From NCBI GenBank assembly GCA_024803745.1, contig JANJXV010000013.1, positions 10,230,001 through 10,294,000 of the forward strand: DNA of 64,000 bases, given 5' to 3'. This DNA comes from Megascapheus bottae (lineage: Eukaryota; Chordata; Mammalia; Rodentia; Geomyidae). The notes below the pieces were generated by a model that worked only from the letters and a program-made list of their open reading frames with translations, had not been told where the DNA came from and searched no databases. The translations under genes and the position numbers were made by a program. This document shows, piece after piece, positions 42,741-53,825 of this stretch (its first letter is position 1; the number at the start of each line of letters is the position of its first letter).

Positions 42741-42816
42741 TTAATTTTTCACATTTTGTTTTCTATGTTATATATCTGGTTAATTTTTCACATTTTGTTT
42801 TCTATGTTATATATCT
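42741..42816 (+). repeat. Tandem duplication, period 39
   Basis: A 37-base segment beginning ttaatttttcacattttg and ending tatatct occurs at 42741-42777 and again at 42780-42816 without mismatch. Confidence 0.9.
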
Positions 42817-42914
42817 TTCTGTTAATCACCAAAGTTATTTTAAAAGTTTTCTATGGAAGCTTTATAAAGAAAAAGTGAGTTGCTGCTTTTATTTACTTTT
42901 ATATTCATTGTTCA

Positions 42915-43137
42915 ATTGGTAGGAAGGGGTCTTGAACTCAGGGCTCTGTTGTCTTGCTTTAGTTTGTTTATTTTTGCTCAAAGCTGGTACTCTGCCACTT
43001 GAGCCATAACTTTTCTAGCGTTTTACTACTTAATTGGATATGAATCTCTCAGATTTGTCTGTTTGATCTGGCTTGGAATTTCAATCCTCAGATCTCAGCC
43101 TCTATATAGCTTGGATTATAGGCCTGACCCCCTTGGC
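42915..43137 (-). mobile_element. B1-Geo SINE, diverged
   Basis: Reversed Geo from aggaaggggtcttgaactca; reversed B1 ending attataggcctgaccc. Confidence 0.72.
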
Positions 43138-43727
43138 TTTTATTTACTTTGAATCCTGAATTTCCTCTTACACTGAATGTTACCACTATCTACTCAAAAG
43201 TCATCTAGATTACATCCAAGCTTTTCTTGGTACTACTAACTTCTGGTGTACTTTTTGTTCTGTGGGCAAGGTTTGTTGAATCTGGTTTTAATATCCTTCT
43301 TTATATTCAGCCTCACTTTGATATTGTTATCGCTACAGTTTTAGTCATGTTGAACTGCAAACAAGTGTCTGGTGATGCAGAAAGTTGTTTTATATCTCCC
43401 CCACCCTTTCCTTCAAGTTGCATATTCTCTCCACCTTTTTACCTTTGTCTGCTCACTGTACACTTTACCCATGAGGTCTACTCTGTGACGAATTTCTTTC
43501 TTGCTTCTTATATTGTAGGTTAAATAGCCACTTTCACCCCCTCCCCCAGTAATCATAATGTATCGTCTAGCCTAGGAGACAGTAAGCTTCTTGAAAATGA
43601 AGGTTCTTATTTATTGATTTATCCTTAGTGACTATTGGGTAATATTGTTAAATAACTTTCTACTAATTTCTGACAGAATCATGTTCCACTCTAAAGTCTT
43701 TTTTCTTTTAGAATTAACTTTATTTAT

Positions 43728-43883
43728 TTACTTTTGCCAGTCCTGGGGCTTGAACTTAGGGCCTGAGCACTCTTCTTGGGCTTTCTCAAGCACTGTCCTT
43801 GGGCTTTTTCAAGCTCTACCACTTGAACCATAGCCCATAGCACCCCTTGTAGCTTTTTCTTTGTATGTGGTTCCAAGGAATTA
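43728..43883 (-). mobile_element. IDL-Geo SINE, head mostly lost
   Basis: The reversed Geo has an internal duplication of gcactgtccttgggcttt. The head stops at ggttccaaggaatt. Confidence 0.82.
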
Positions 43884-43975
43884 ACTTGCATGTAATAGAA
43901 ACTTAGTGCTTATCTGTGATAATTTACTACTGGGTGGTCAAACTACAGCCTCTGGGCTGAATCTAGTCTGTCTTT

Positions 43976-44182
43976 TTTTTTTTTTTTTTTTTTTTTTTTG
44001 CCAGTTGTGCGGCTTTAACTCAGCGCCTAAGCACTGTCCTTGGACTTTTCTCAGGGCTAGAGCTCTCCCCTTGAGCCACAGCACCACTTCCAGCTCTTTT
44101 TCTGTGTATGTGCTGAGGAATTGAATCCAGGTCTTCGTGCATAGGAGGCAAGCACTGTACCACTAGGCCAAACTCCCGACCC
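43976..44182 (-). mobile_element. IDL-Geo SINE
   Basis: Long poly-T, then complete reversed dimer ending aactcccgaccc. Confidence 0.92.
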
Positions 44183-45032
44183 TGTCACTTGTTTTTGTAA
44201 ATAAAACTGTTCTCCACAGCCATGTTCACATATTTATATATTGTCCTCTTTGCTTTCAGTGCTACTGTAGCAGAGTGGTGTAATTGTCCCAAAGAACTTA
44301 CAGCAATCAAAACCTTGTATTTTCTCTATCCTTTTCCATGAAAAAAAAATTGCTAATACTTATTCCAGTAAGAGAAGAAATTGCATCAGGTGATTATCCC
44401 TGTGTTTAAAAATACAGATTAAATGCCTGGGATGTTTTATGAATGAAAATATTGCTAGAGCAGTTGTTTCCTTACGTATTTTTCCACACAGCCTTTTGTT
44501 CTTAGATAAGTTGAGTTTTGAAAAGTCTGTTAATAATGTGAAAGATTAACTTCTCCCACTCAAAGGTAGCCATTGGATTCTCTATATAAATGTTATAAGA
44601 CAATCTAAGATGGGGACCAGGTGACACAGTGATTGACATTCAGGGCAAGTGTTGTAGCCTTGCTCTTACACTAGCCTCCAAGTCTCATCCAAGTGACCTG
44701 ATTGGCTGTGTGGATTCCAAGTCTTGGTGAGGATTAGGTTAGATGAGTGATGATACTGCTCATCCAGATGAAAGATACATTTATTAAAACTTCAAAAGGT
44801 TAGAGGAGAGAGGCTTGGGAACATATTAGATGACTTTCCTTATTAGTTGTGGGATTATTAAGTGCCTGTTGAGTCAGTCAGTGTTTCCTTGTTTTTAGTG
44901 GTATTATCACTGAGTCTAGGTGAAGATTTGTGAAGTTTCCATGTAAAGTTGAGGCTCTTCACTTGGGGCCCTGTCACTTCATTTGAAGAATGAGAATTTC
45001 TGGACAAGTTATAATAAGAAAGCTAGGATTTG
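44183..45032. other. RSF1 intron 1, no recognised feature
   Basis: About 850 bases without a repeat I can name; no RSF1 exon-like frame found. Confidence 0.5.
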
Positions 45033-45080
45033 AAATATGATGTAAAAATCAATGTTAATAGATTCTTCAATAAAAAAAAA
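45033..45080 (+). mobile_element. L1 3' stub, ends in A-tail
   Basis: tttgaaatatgatgtaaaaa and caatgttaatagattcttca match the 3' end of the L1 at 13941 and the copy at 54040. Confidence 0.65.
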
Positions 45081-45269
45081 GAAAACTGCTACTGAACTTA
45101 TTATCCTGATTTTACTTTCCAAAGTATTCAAGTGACAATATGGCCTCTAAATGCTCATAGCCAGAAAAAATAAAATAAAAATCACTTCCTTCAAACTAAA
45201 AATAACATGTAATACTATATCAAAATAAGGAGGGAAAAGTAGAGGAGGCTTTAGAAAGTGGAATTGGCG

Positions 45270-45466
45270 GAGCCAGGAGTTTGACCTAGTGGTATAGTGC
45301 TTGCCTAACATTCACGAAGACCCGGGTTCAATTCCTCGGTACCACATATATAGAAAAAAAGCCAGAAGTGGTGCTGAGGCTCAAGTGATAGAGCTCTAGC
45401 CTTGAGAAAGTCCAAGGACAGTGCTCACATCCTGAGCTCAAACCCAGGACTGGCAAAAAAAAAAAA
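45270..45466 (+). mobile_element. IDL-Geo SINE
   Basis: Complete dimer. The motif gaaagtggaat flanks it on both sides (about 45254 and 45469). Confidence 0.92.
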
Positions 45467-45920
45467 AAGAAAGTGGAATCAGCATTTCTCAAAAGTCAGA
45501 GTGATTGCCTGTTGATGAGATAGTCAATTTTTAAAACTGGTTTTCCAAATGATTTGGAAAATGACCTTGTAAAGTATTTACAACTTTTCTGAGTAGAACC
45601 TTTCATTTTCTATCTATAGTTTTAAAGCATAATCAGGTGCCCCATTGGAGTAAAGCAGTTGAAAGAATATTTGTAACTAAATTGATAAGAAAATTGAGAT
45701 TTATTTCCAAATTGCCCATTAAAAATAGACAAATACTTATAATTTGTGTCTTTCCTTATGTGTCTACTAACTAAAACAAGAATAGACAAGTCCATTTCCC
45801 TTTTGTCATAGAAGCTCCATGTTCAAGACAACCTTGGCAATTTAAAATGTAATTGCATATTTGTAAATTTTAAAAAATTGATGTTCTGCTTCTGAAACAC
45901 AAAACACTGAGTATAGTATT
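45467..45920. other. RSF1 intron 1, no recognised feature
   Basis: AT-rich; nothing assignable. Confidence 0.5.
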
Positions 45921-46083
45921 GCTGTCCTGGGGCTTGAACTTAGGGCCTGACCATTCAAGGGTAGAGCCACTTAAGCCACAGCACCACTTCCACCTTTTTC
46001 TGTGTATGTGGTACCAAGCAATCAAACCCAGGGCTTTGTGCATGCTAGGCAAGCACTCTACCACTAGACCACACTGTCAGCCC
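45921..46083 (-). mobile_element. IDL-Geo SINE, Geo shortened
   Basis: gctgtcctggggcttgaact to caccactagaccac-type head end and cagcccc. Missing part of Geo. Confidence 0.85.
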
Positions 46084-46098
46084 CAGATGCTTATTCTT

Positions 46099-46307
46099 TT
46101 TTTTTCTTTTCTTTTTTTTTTTGCCAGTCCTGGGCTTGAGTTCAAGGCCTGAGCACTGTCCTTGGACTTTCTCAAGGCTAGAGCTCTACCACTTGAGCTT
46201 CAGCACCACTTCCAGCTTTTTTCTATGTATGTGGTACTGAGGAATCGAACCTGGGTCTTCGTGCATGCTAGGCAAGCACTCTACCACTAGGCCAAACTCC
46301 CGGCCCC
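46099..46307 (-). mobile_element. IDL-Geo SINE, 14-bp TSD
   Basis: Flanked by agatgcttattctt at 46085-46098 and 46308-46321. Complete and well preserved. Confidence 0.94.
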
Positions 46308-46419
46308 AGATGCTTATTCTTGAAGTAAGGAATTCATCCTTTTATCTTTCTTAGAAGCAAAGATAGTACTTGTTTTTGAGGAGCCCTTGCCAGGCCTTAT
46401 TTTCCAGAATCTATCATGA

Positions 46420-46585
46420 CTCAGTACTGTGTGCTTGCTAGACAAGGTTTCTGCCTCTTAAGCCATACTAGCAGCCCTTTTTCTTTAGCTATATTTCAGA
46501 TAGGGTTTCATGTTTCTTGCCTGAGTCTTCTCAGACTGTGATCCTCTTGTAAAGCTAGATAACTAGCATGCTTCAACATACCTTC
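46420..46585 (-). mobile_element. B1-dID type SINE, old
   Basis: The text gactcagtactgtgtgcttg and gatagggtttcatgtttctt suggests reversed ID-like plus B1. Strongly decayed. Confidence 0.45.
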
Positions 46586-46864
46586 CTAGGTAGTGTTTTA
46601 CAAGAAATTATGATATGCTGGTTATACGATAATAGTATTTGGTATGTTCAATGCCTCAGGAAATTTATATCTTTTCTGTTTATTTTGTCCTGAACAACCT
46701 TACAGAGGGGCTCTACAGATAAATGCAGTTGCCACTTTCTCAGTGTTTAAGTGTTGAAAGCCTTTTAGGAAAACTTAGAATGATTTGTTCCCAATTGTAA
46801 CTGCTTTTGAGGTCTAAAGTTTGGAATGTAGCAAAATAGTGACATATTGAAATAGTGTCATCAG

Positions 46865-46976
46865 ACATCTAAAAGAGGAAGTTGAGCTGTGACTTATAAA
46901 GTGATAGAGTACTATCTTTGAGCAAAAAAGCTTTAGGGATAGCATCAGGTTCTGAGTTCCAAGCCCCACCACTGAC
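46865..46976 (+). mobile_element. Geo half only
   Basis: gaggaagttgagctgtgact to ccccaccactgac without a head. Confidence 0.78.
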
Positions 46977-47011
46977 CTTTCCCCCCTCAAAAAAGAAAAA
47001 AGGAAAAGAAA

Positions 47012-47202
47012 AGACCAGGAAGGTGGCTTAGTGGTAGATTGCTTGCCTAACATGCATGAAGCCCTGTGTTTGATTCCTCAAGGGCATATAAACAGAAAAA
47101 GCCAGAAGTGTAGTTCCTAGTGGTAGAGTGCTAGCCTTGAGCAGAAGAAGCTCAAGGACAGTGCCAGACTGAGCTCAAGCCCCAGGACTAGCAAGAGAAA
47201 AA
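47012..47202 (+). mobile_element. IDL-Geo SINE
   Basis: aagaccaggaaggtggctta to ccccaggactagc. Confidence 0.88.
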
Positions 47203-47275
47203 ACAAAATGAAATCTAAACGATTAATTCTTATCACCTAATTTTTATAATTTTCATTACAATGTTGTCAAGCTCT

Positions 47276-47481
47276 ATTTTTTTTTTTTTTTTTTGCCAGT
47301 CCTGGGCTTGAGCTCAGGGCCTGAGCACTGTCCTTGGACTTTATCAAGGCTAGAGCTCTACCACTTGAGCCTCAGCACCACTTCTGGCTTTTTCTACATA
47401 TGTGGTACCAAGGAATCTAATGTGGGTCTTCATGCATGCTAGGCAGGCACTTTAACCACTAGGCCAAACTCCCAGCCCCCC
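47276..47481 (-). mobile_element. IDL-Geo SINE, first of a tandem pair
   Basis: Complete reversed dimer, directly followed by a C-run and another copy in the same orientation. Confidence 0.93.
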
Positions 47482-47485
47482 CCCC

Positions 47486-47682
47486 TTTTTTTTTTTGCCA
47501 GTCCTGGGCTTGAGCTCAGAGCCTGAGCACTGTCCTTGGACTTTCTCAAGGCTAGAGCTCTACCACTCGAGCCTCAGCACCATTTCCAGCTTTTTTCTAT
47601 GTATGTGGTACTGAAGAATCGAACCCGGGTCTTTGTGCATGCCAGGCAAGCACTCTTACCACTAGGCCAAACTCCCAGCCCA
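47486..47682 (-). mobile_element. IDL-Geo SINE, second of a tandem pair
   Basis: Complete reversed dimer ending aaactcccagccc. Confidence 0.93.
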
Positions 47683-47683
47683 T

Positions 47684-47687
47684 CTAT

Positions 47688-47734
<47 letters not shown>
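47684..47734 (+). repeat. (TTTA)n microsatellite
   Basis: About 12 perfect ttta units. Confidence 0.97.
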
Positions 47735-48210
47735 CAAATGTAAAAGAGCTCTCTGTAGCAACCCTTACATGGAAAGACATCTAGATTCAGGCATTCTGAT
47801 TTTCTAATTTCAAGTAGATTTGCCTTATAAATGTTGACTGAATCAACTGTTTGGCCTTGCTTTCTGTCATTTGTCCACCTTTTCCTCCTCCTCCTTCTCC
47901 TATTCTCTCTCTTTTGATAAACTCTGTATTCTGTTCCCAATGTGGTTTGATTCACCAAGATAATTATATCTCACCCATTTTCTTACTTCCCTGTACTTTG
48001 GACCTCTTTTTTTCATCTTTAATCATCTCCATTCTCATCTTTTTTTTTTTTTAAATCTGTTTGTGGTACTAGAGATGGAAATCAGATCTTCATACATACA
48101 GGCAACCCCATTACCATAAACCTTCTTCCTCTGACTTAGGCTTTTGAGTCTGATTATAGTGTAGTTTTTCATTCATTTAGCCTTTTTGCTCCTACAAATT
48201 CCAACTTTAA
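47735..48210. other. RSF1 intron 1, no recognised feature
   Basis: Contains a pyrimidine-rich cctcctcctccttctcc stretch near 47884; no exon or repeat family assigned. Confidence 0.5.
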
Positions 48211-48425
48211 GCTGGGTTTCAGTGGTTCAGGCCTGTAATCCCAACTACTCATGCTGAGATCTGAGGATTGTGGTTTCAAGCCCAGAGGAGTCTGTGAGAC
48301 TCTTAGCTCTAATTAACCACGAAAAAGCCAAAAGTGGGGGTGTGACTCAAGTGATAGAGCTTTGGTTGGGAGAAAACTAAGGGAGAATGCTCAGGTCCTG
48401 AGTTTAAACTCCAGTATCAGCATAT
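48211..48425 (+). mobile_element. B1-Geo SINE
   Basis: gctgggtttcagtggttcag head; Geo ends ctccagtatcagc. Confidence 0.84.
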
Positions 48426-48445
48426 ACAAAAATAAAAATTTCTGG

Positions 48446-48640
48446 GACTGGGAGTTTGGCCTAGTGGTAGAGTGTTTGCCTAGCATGCACAAAGACCCGG
48501 GTTCGATTCCTTGGTACTACATACTTAGAAAAAGCCAGAAGTGGTGCTGAGGCTCAAGTGGTAGAGCTCTAGCCTTGAGAAAGTCCAAGGACAGTGCTCA
48601 GGCCCTGAGCTCAAGCCCAGGACTGGCAAAAAAAAAAAAA
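48446..48640 (+). mobile_element. IDL-Geo SINE, reference-quality copy
   Basis: gactgggagtttggcctagt, gggttcgattccttggtact, gaggctcaagtggtagagct and gagctcaagcccaggactgg are all intact, with a clean A-tail. A box and B box of the head, and a B-box-like element in Geo, are visible. Confidence 0.95.
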
Positions 48641-48933
48641 TTCTGGTTTTGTTATATTACTCTTTATTATTATTAGAAAGGTGATGCACAGAGGGGGGAG
48701 CATTACTTTTTAAAAGGTGTAATACATAAACTGGATATTGTAACAAGTTCAACTTCATAGGTACAGTGAATTTCTTGTAGATGAAGCTTTACCTGCTCAT
48801 TATTGCTTAAGACAACCTTTAACTTCTTCATACTTAGAGATGATTTCTTCTTGGATATTTTGAAATAAGACTCCCATTTCCTGTAGCTATACATTTTTTT
48901 TGTGTGCAAATGTCATCAGAAGTCTCCAGATTA

Positions 48934-49165
48934 CCAGATGCTGGTGGCTCATGCCTGTAATCCTAGCTACTCAGGAGGCTGAGATCTGAGGATCACGGTT
49001 CAAAGCTAGCTTAGAGGAGAAAAGTCCATGACACTCTTATTTCCAATTAGCCACCAGAAAACCAGAAGTGGCTCTGTGGTTCAAAGTGGTAGAGCACTAG
49101 CCTTGAGCAAAAGACCTCAGGGACAGCATCCAGGCCCAGAGTTCAAGTCCCATGATGGACTAAAA
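48934..49165 (+). mobile_element. B1-Geo SINE
   Basis: Head ggctcatgcctgtaatccta; Geo with gttcaaagtggtagagcact; ends ccatgatggac plus A-tail. Confidence 0.92.
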
Positions 49166-49573
49166 AAAGAAAGAAAGGGGAGGGGGGATGGGTGGGGGGA
49201 ATCCCTAGGTTGTGAGCTAGTGTTAGTCTGGAAGTTATTAGAATTTACTCCAATTAAATAATGGTCTTATTCTTCTCGTTCAGTGATTTTTCAACCCTTA
49301 TAATCAAATGACACAGTTAAATATGCCTACCTGTATATTGGAGTCACTCAAATCCTTTTTTTAAATGCTGGTATTTGGGACTTACAACACTGTTAAAATT
49401 AAAATGTCTATAGAGTTTGAGGCTTTGGACTTAGTTTTCCTAATGTGGGGTCCGGAATGTATATCCAACCCCAGTGCTTCAAATTTTGCTTTGAAATCTT
49501 AATTTGTCTAACATTAGGTAACCATTACATCTGTCTTTTGCTTGCTGCTTTGCCCAGAATGTAGTTTTCTATT

Positions 49574-49774
49574 CTTTTTTTTTTTTTTGCCAGTCCTGGG
49601 CTTGAGCTCAGGGCCTGAACACTGTCCTTGGACTTTCTCAAGGCTAGATCTCTACCACTTGAGCTTCAGCACCATTTCCGGCTTTTTTCTATGTATGTGG
49701 TACTGAGGAATCGAACCCGGGTCTTCGTAGATGCTAGGCAAGCACGCTACCACTAGGCCTAACTCCCGGCCCCA
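49574..49774 (-). mobile_element. IDL-Geo SINE
   Basis: Complete reversed dimer; imperfect flanks tagttttctattctttt and tagtttgctattctttt. Confidence 0.93.
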
Positions 49775-50488
49775 ATAGTTTGCTATTCTTTTACCCTTCT
49801 TGTGTCCTTAATTCTGAAGTGTGTCTTATAGAGAGCATGTTTGTGTTGTGTTTACGTGGTCATGTTTGCATGATTCTAGTTAAGCAATTTATAAATCAGA
49901 AATATAACGGCCATTTAAAGGAATTTTAAGGACCTTTGGAAATGTGAAAGAAGAACTTAGCTTTGCTCAGGGGAAAGGCAGAACATTACTGTAGTAGTTA
50001 CGTAATTTGAGTGGTTGAATAGAGATTAAAAAGCATTCCAAATAGGAAACAGCATAAGAAAAGGCATAGACTTTTTGTTGTTTTTAATGCTGTGGATTCA
50101 GGAAATTGCAACCTAACCATAGACATTGGGTTTCTGTTAAAGTTAGTAATTGAGGGATATAAGACTTAGAAAACTGCACTGCAAATCAACACTCTTAATA
50201 TGATTATTTAATCAACACTAAATCAGTGTGATGTGTATTTTTTAAAAGGCTTCTAAGGCACTTCTGGTGTGTACACTTGGCTAATAAATTCTGTTAAGTG
50301 AGAAAAATTACATTGGGAGTTCTAATTGTCTGACAAGTTCCTTCCCTCCCCACCTCCCTCCTCTCTATTTCCTCTCACCACCTTTCTCCCCCTTCCTGCT
50401 TTTTTTAACGCCCTTCTCCTTTTTCTGGTATTGGTGATTGAGCCAAGACCGTGAGCATACTAGACCAGTACTCATTAGCCTACATCCT
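49775..50488. other. RSF1 intron 1, no recognised feature
   Basis: About 700 bases without recognised repeats apart from a pyrimidine-rich block at 50340-50425. Confidence 0.5.
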
Positions 50489-50655
50489 TTTTTTTTTTTT
50501 AATTCTGGGGTTTGAATTTGAGGCCTATTACTTGCTAGTCAAGAAGTCTTCCACTTGAGCCACACCCCTTTTTGCTCTTAGTTTGTTGTTCATATATGAT
50601 CTCTATTTTGCCTAGGTTGCCTTTTCTTCTGAATAGCTGGGATTGGCATTAGCCA
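50489..50655 (-). mobile_element. B1-dID type SINE, old
   Basis: Reversed ID-like (attctggggtttgaatttga) plus reversed B1 text. Confidence 0.6.
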
Positions 50656-50919
50656 AGCTATTCTTTTCTTTAAAGTAAAAGGTAAACCATTAACTAAAAG
50701 CAGCATCATGACTGAGTATAAGTCACGCAAGGATTCGTTTCATCACCCTTTACTTTTAGCATACAATATTTAGCATATAGTAGATATAGTGGAATGAATG
50801 TGTCACATTTCAAATTAATGATAAATGTGTGTTTTGATGAATCTTTAGTTTTTTTCTCTTTCACTTTCCTTTTCCGTCCGTCTGTCTGTCTGTCTTTCTT
50901 TCTTTCTTAATTTCTTTTC

Positions 50920-51152
50920 CTTTTTTTGTGACAGGCCTGATCTTGAACTCTAGGTTTGGGTCCTTCTCAGAGCTCTTCATCTCAAGGCCACCACCCTACC
51001 TTTGAGCCACGCTCAACTTCCTTTTTGTAGAGGTTAACTGAAGATAAGAGTCTCTGGTCCTTTTGTGCCAGGGCTGGCTTTGAACCTTGATCCTCAGATC
51101 TCAGTCTCCTGAATAGCTAGGATTACAGGCGTGAGCCCCTGGCTCCCAGCTA
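50920..51152 (-). mobile_element. B1-Geo SINE variant
   Basis: The (tctg)n and (tttc)n tail before it leads into reversed Geo and a B1 head ending ggattacaggcgtgagcccc. Confidence 0.88.
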
Positions 51153-51325
51153 CACCTTAGTTTTATAAAGAAATACCTTTGAAGCCTGAGATGAAAATCT
51201 TTGGTTAATTCTCTCTATATTTCTGCTGGATTATGTGATAATACCACATGATAACTGATGCCAAAGTGCATGTTGTTGAGCTGTTTTCTAAGGACATTGC
51301 TTTATACAAAAATCTTTAGAGCATT

Positions 51326-51522
51326 TTTTCCCCCAGTCCTGGGCCTTGAACCCAGGGCCTGAGCACTGTCCTTGGGCTTTCTCAAAGCTGGAACTCTACC
51401 TCTTGACCCACACAAACACCACTTCCAGCTGTTTGTGTGTATGTTGTACTGAGGAATAGAGCCCAGGGCTTCATGTATGCTAGGCAGACACTCAAGCAGT
51501 TTACCAATAGGCCATGCCCCCC
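51326..51522 (-). mobile_element. IDL-Geo SINE with small head insertion
   Basis: The reversed head carries the extra text gacactcaagcagtttacca. Confidence 0.86.
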
Positions 51523-51532
51523 ACACACATCG

Positions 51533-51618
51533 AGATGTGTGTGTGTGTGTGTGTGTGTGTGCATGTGTGTGTGCATGCATGCATGTGTGCATGTGCATAC
51601 ACGCGTGCGCGCGCGTGT
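51533..51618 (+). repeat. Compound GT / GCAT / GCGC repeat
   Basis: (TG)n followed by gcatgcatgcatgtgtgc and acgcgtgcgcgcgcgtg. All alternating purine-pyrimidine. Confidence 0.95.
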
Positions 51619-51619
51619 T

Positions 51620-51752
51620 TTTGCTCAAGGTTCCCACTCTACCACTTGAGCCACAGTTCCACTTCTGTCCTTTTCTGATAGTTAATTAGAGATAAGAGTC
51701 TCATGGACTTTTCTGCCTGGGCAGTCTTCGAACTGTGCCTCCTGAGTAGCTT
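51620..51752 (-). mobile_element. B1-Geo SINE, both ends trimmed
   Basis: ttgctcaaggttcccactct through reversed B1 to cctcctgagtagc. The compound repeat replaces the end of Geo. Confidence 0.82.
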
Positions 51753-51762
51753 CGCTTAGCTA

Positions 51763-51828
51763 AGATAGGTAGATAGGTAGATAGGTGGATAGGTCGATAG
51801 ATAGATAGATAGAGATAGATAGATAGAT

Positions 51829-51867
<39 letters not shown>

Positions 51868-51876
51868 CAGACAGAT
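51763..51876 (+). repeat. (GATA)/(CAGA) compound microsatellite
   Basis: tagataggtagataggtg units, then tagatagatagaga, then a run of about ten cagacaga units. Confidence 0.97.
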
Positions 51877-51966
51877 TCTTGTGCCAGTTGTAGGACTGTA
51901 CCTGAGCTGCTTTGGCTCAAGCACTCTACCACTTGAGCCACATTCCCTTCTAGTCCCCCCCCCCCA
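51877..51966 (-). mobile_element. Geo half only
   Basis: gtgccagttgtaggactgta to gagccacattcc, next to a C-run. Confidence 0.75.
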
Positions 51967-52689
51967 CGCACACCTTTTAAGGTAAATAGTAGATGGGCAT
52001 GAGGTGGAGCTAGGAGGCTGGTGAATGTGAGGCTAGCCTAGGTTACATGGCAGGACTCTGCCTTAAAGTTCCATTCTAATTTCTTTTTTTGTTTGTTTGT
52101 TTTAATGCTCTCCAGTGGGTGTTTTGAAATTCTCATTTCTGAAAGTAGTATTTTTGGAGTTGTTGGAAAGACAGTGGACAAGTAGAAAATTGAGAAAACA
52201 GCTAGAGGTTGTTATAATTTGCAAATGTATAATTTGTATATATTCGTGAGATGTGAGTTTGGGTGTCGGTCATAGGAAGTTTTTTCCCCCCCACTGGAAA
52301 TATCTTGCTGGTAGAATTTAATAATGACTTTGTGAATGAATTTCTTAGCATGGGAAGAGCTTGATATAATTTCTAGGTTTTTGGCTTGTAGAGTTAGTAG
52401 CTAATAGTTCCATTGGCTGAAAAAGGAAATAGTTGAAAAGGCCCATGATTCTCTAATTTAAAGGGAAAAAAAGCAGAATTCTGCTGGGAGTTGCAGTGGC
52501 ACTCCCTAGACACTTCATTGAAAATGAACTGTACTACGTGTGAGTGGGGATGGGGGGGAAAAACTGAGAGTGAGGAAAGGGGTAACATTGTCCAAAAAGA
52601 AATGTACTCTTTCCCTAATTATATAACTCTAACCCCTCTGTACATCATCTTTACAATGACAGGTTTTTAAAAATTTACAAAAGAAAACC
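51967..52689. other. RSF1 intron 1, no recognised feature
   Basis: No nameable repeat except a short SINE-like trace (ggaggctggtgaatgtgagg at about 52011). Confidence 0.45.
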
Positions 52690-52900
52690 AGCCAAGCGTG
52701 GTAGCATGTGCCTATAATCCCAGGTACTCCTGAGATGGAAATAGAGGATCATGGTCTGACACTGGCCTGGACAAAGAACCCACTTGAACAATAATCAAAG
52801 TTTAAAAGGAGCTAGGACTGTGGTGAAATAGTGGAGTATTTGCCATAGCAAGTATGATGCTCTGAGTTCAAATACCAGTACTCTTATATGCAAAGAGAGG
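52690..52900 (+). mobile_element. B1-dID type SINE
   Basis: B1 head (caagcgtggtagcatgtgcc) plus an ID-like right half (gctaggactgtggtgaaata to gttcaaataccagtactc). No Geo-specific insert, so it resembles the presumed ancestor of B1-Geo. Confidence 0.75.
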
Positions 52901-53321
52901 TTGAGAGACAAACAGACTTAACAATATCAGTGTAACATTGATGTTTTTCAGCCTTCAAGCAGAAATGACTGGTTATATTAAGGAACTGGCTCAGTAGAAC
53001 TCCTAGCTAGGAGAAAAATAAGCACAGAGCAGCACATTCAGATATGATAGAAATGTTTCATCTAACAGATATTAATGTTTATTAAAGTACTTAAAGAAAG
53101 AAGTAAGTATAATATAAGAAATAGGTATAAAAGGGAATGAAATGAAACCTATACCAATGAAAAATAGTATTTAAAATAAAAGTTTGACTATAAACTTAAT
53201 GTAAAATTAGGTACTGTAGAAAAACAAAGAATTTAGAAGACATAGCTTTTATCCCCACTGGTCTATGGAATAAAGTTATACAGACCCAATAGCATGTATT
53301 TGACATCTAAAAAGAAGATAG
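52901..53321. other. RSF1 intron 1, no recognised feature
   Basis: AT-rich; nothing assignable. Confidence 0.5.
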
Positions 53322-53510
53322 AGGGAGTTTGGCCTCGTGGTAGAGTGCTTGCCTAGCATACACGAAGACCCAGGCTCAATTCCTCAGTACCACATACATA
53401 GAAACATACATAGAAAAAGCCGAAAGTGGTGCTGTGGGTCAATGGTAAAGTTCTAGTCTTAAGAAAGCCCAAAAACCAGGCCCTGAGTTTGAGCCCCAGG
53501 ACTAGTTTAA
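53322..53510 (+). mobile_element. IDL-Geo SINE
   Basis: The linker between the halves has a duplicated acatacatagaaa. Geo lacks a few bases before ccaggccctga. Confidence 0.87.
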
Positions 53511-53534
53511 AAAGAAAATAAAAATTTCCAAATT

Positions 53535-53825
53535 TTCTGGGCATGCTCATAATCCAAAGCTGCTTGTAAAGTGAAAATTGTAGGAAAATAGTTTGAGGTC
53601 AGCCTAGGTAAAAGATTAGTAAGATACATGAAAATCATAAAAAGCAAGATTGTAGTCCAGTACTGTATTAGGCAAGAATGAGAGTCTCTACTAAAAAAGA
53701 AAAGAAAAGAAAAACATTACTAAAGAAAATAGAACTGTGGCTTGAGTGGTAGGGCACTACTCTTGAATATAAAGCTAAATGACAGTTTCCGGGCCATGAG
53801 TTCCAGCACTGATACCTACACAAAA
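53535..53825 (+). mobile_element. B1-Geo SINE, old and expanded
   Basis: The head is decayed (gcatgctcataatccaaagc). The Geo half is recognisable from agaactgtggcttgagtggt to ttccagcactg. Confidence 0.6.

Noticed and set aside
51302..51637. His/Thr-rich ORF
   Set aside because: Translation of the GT/GCAT repeat fused to an IDL-Geo SINE.
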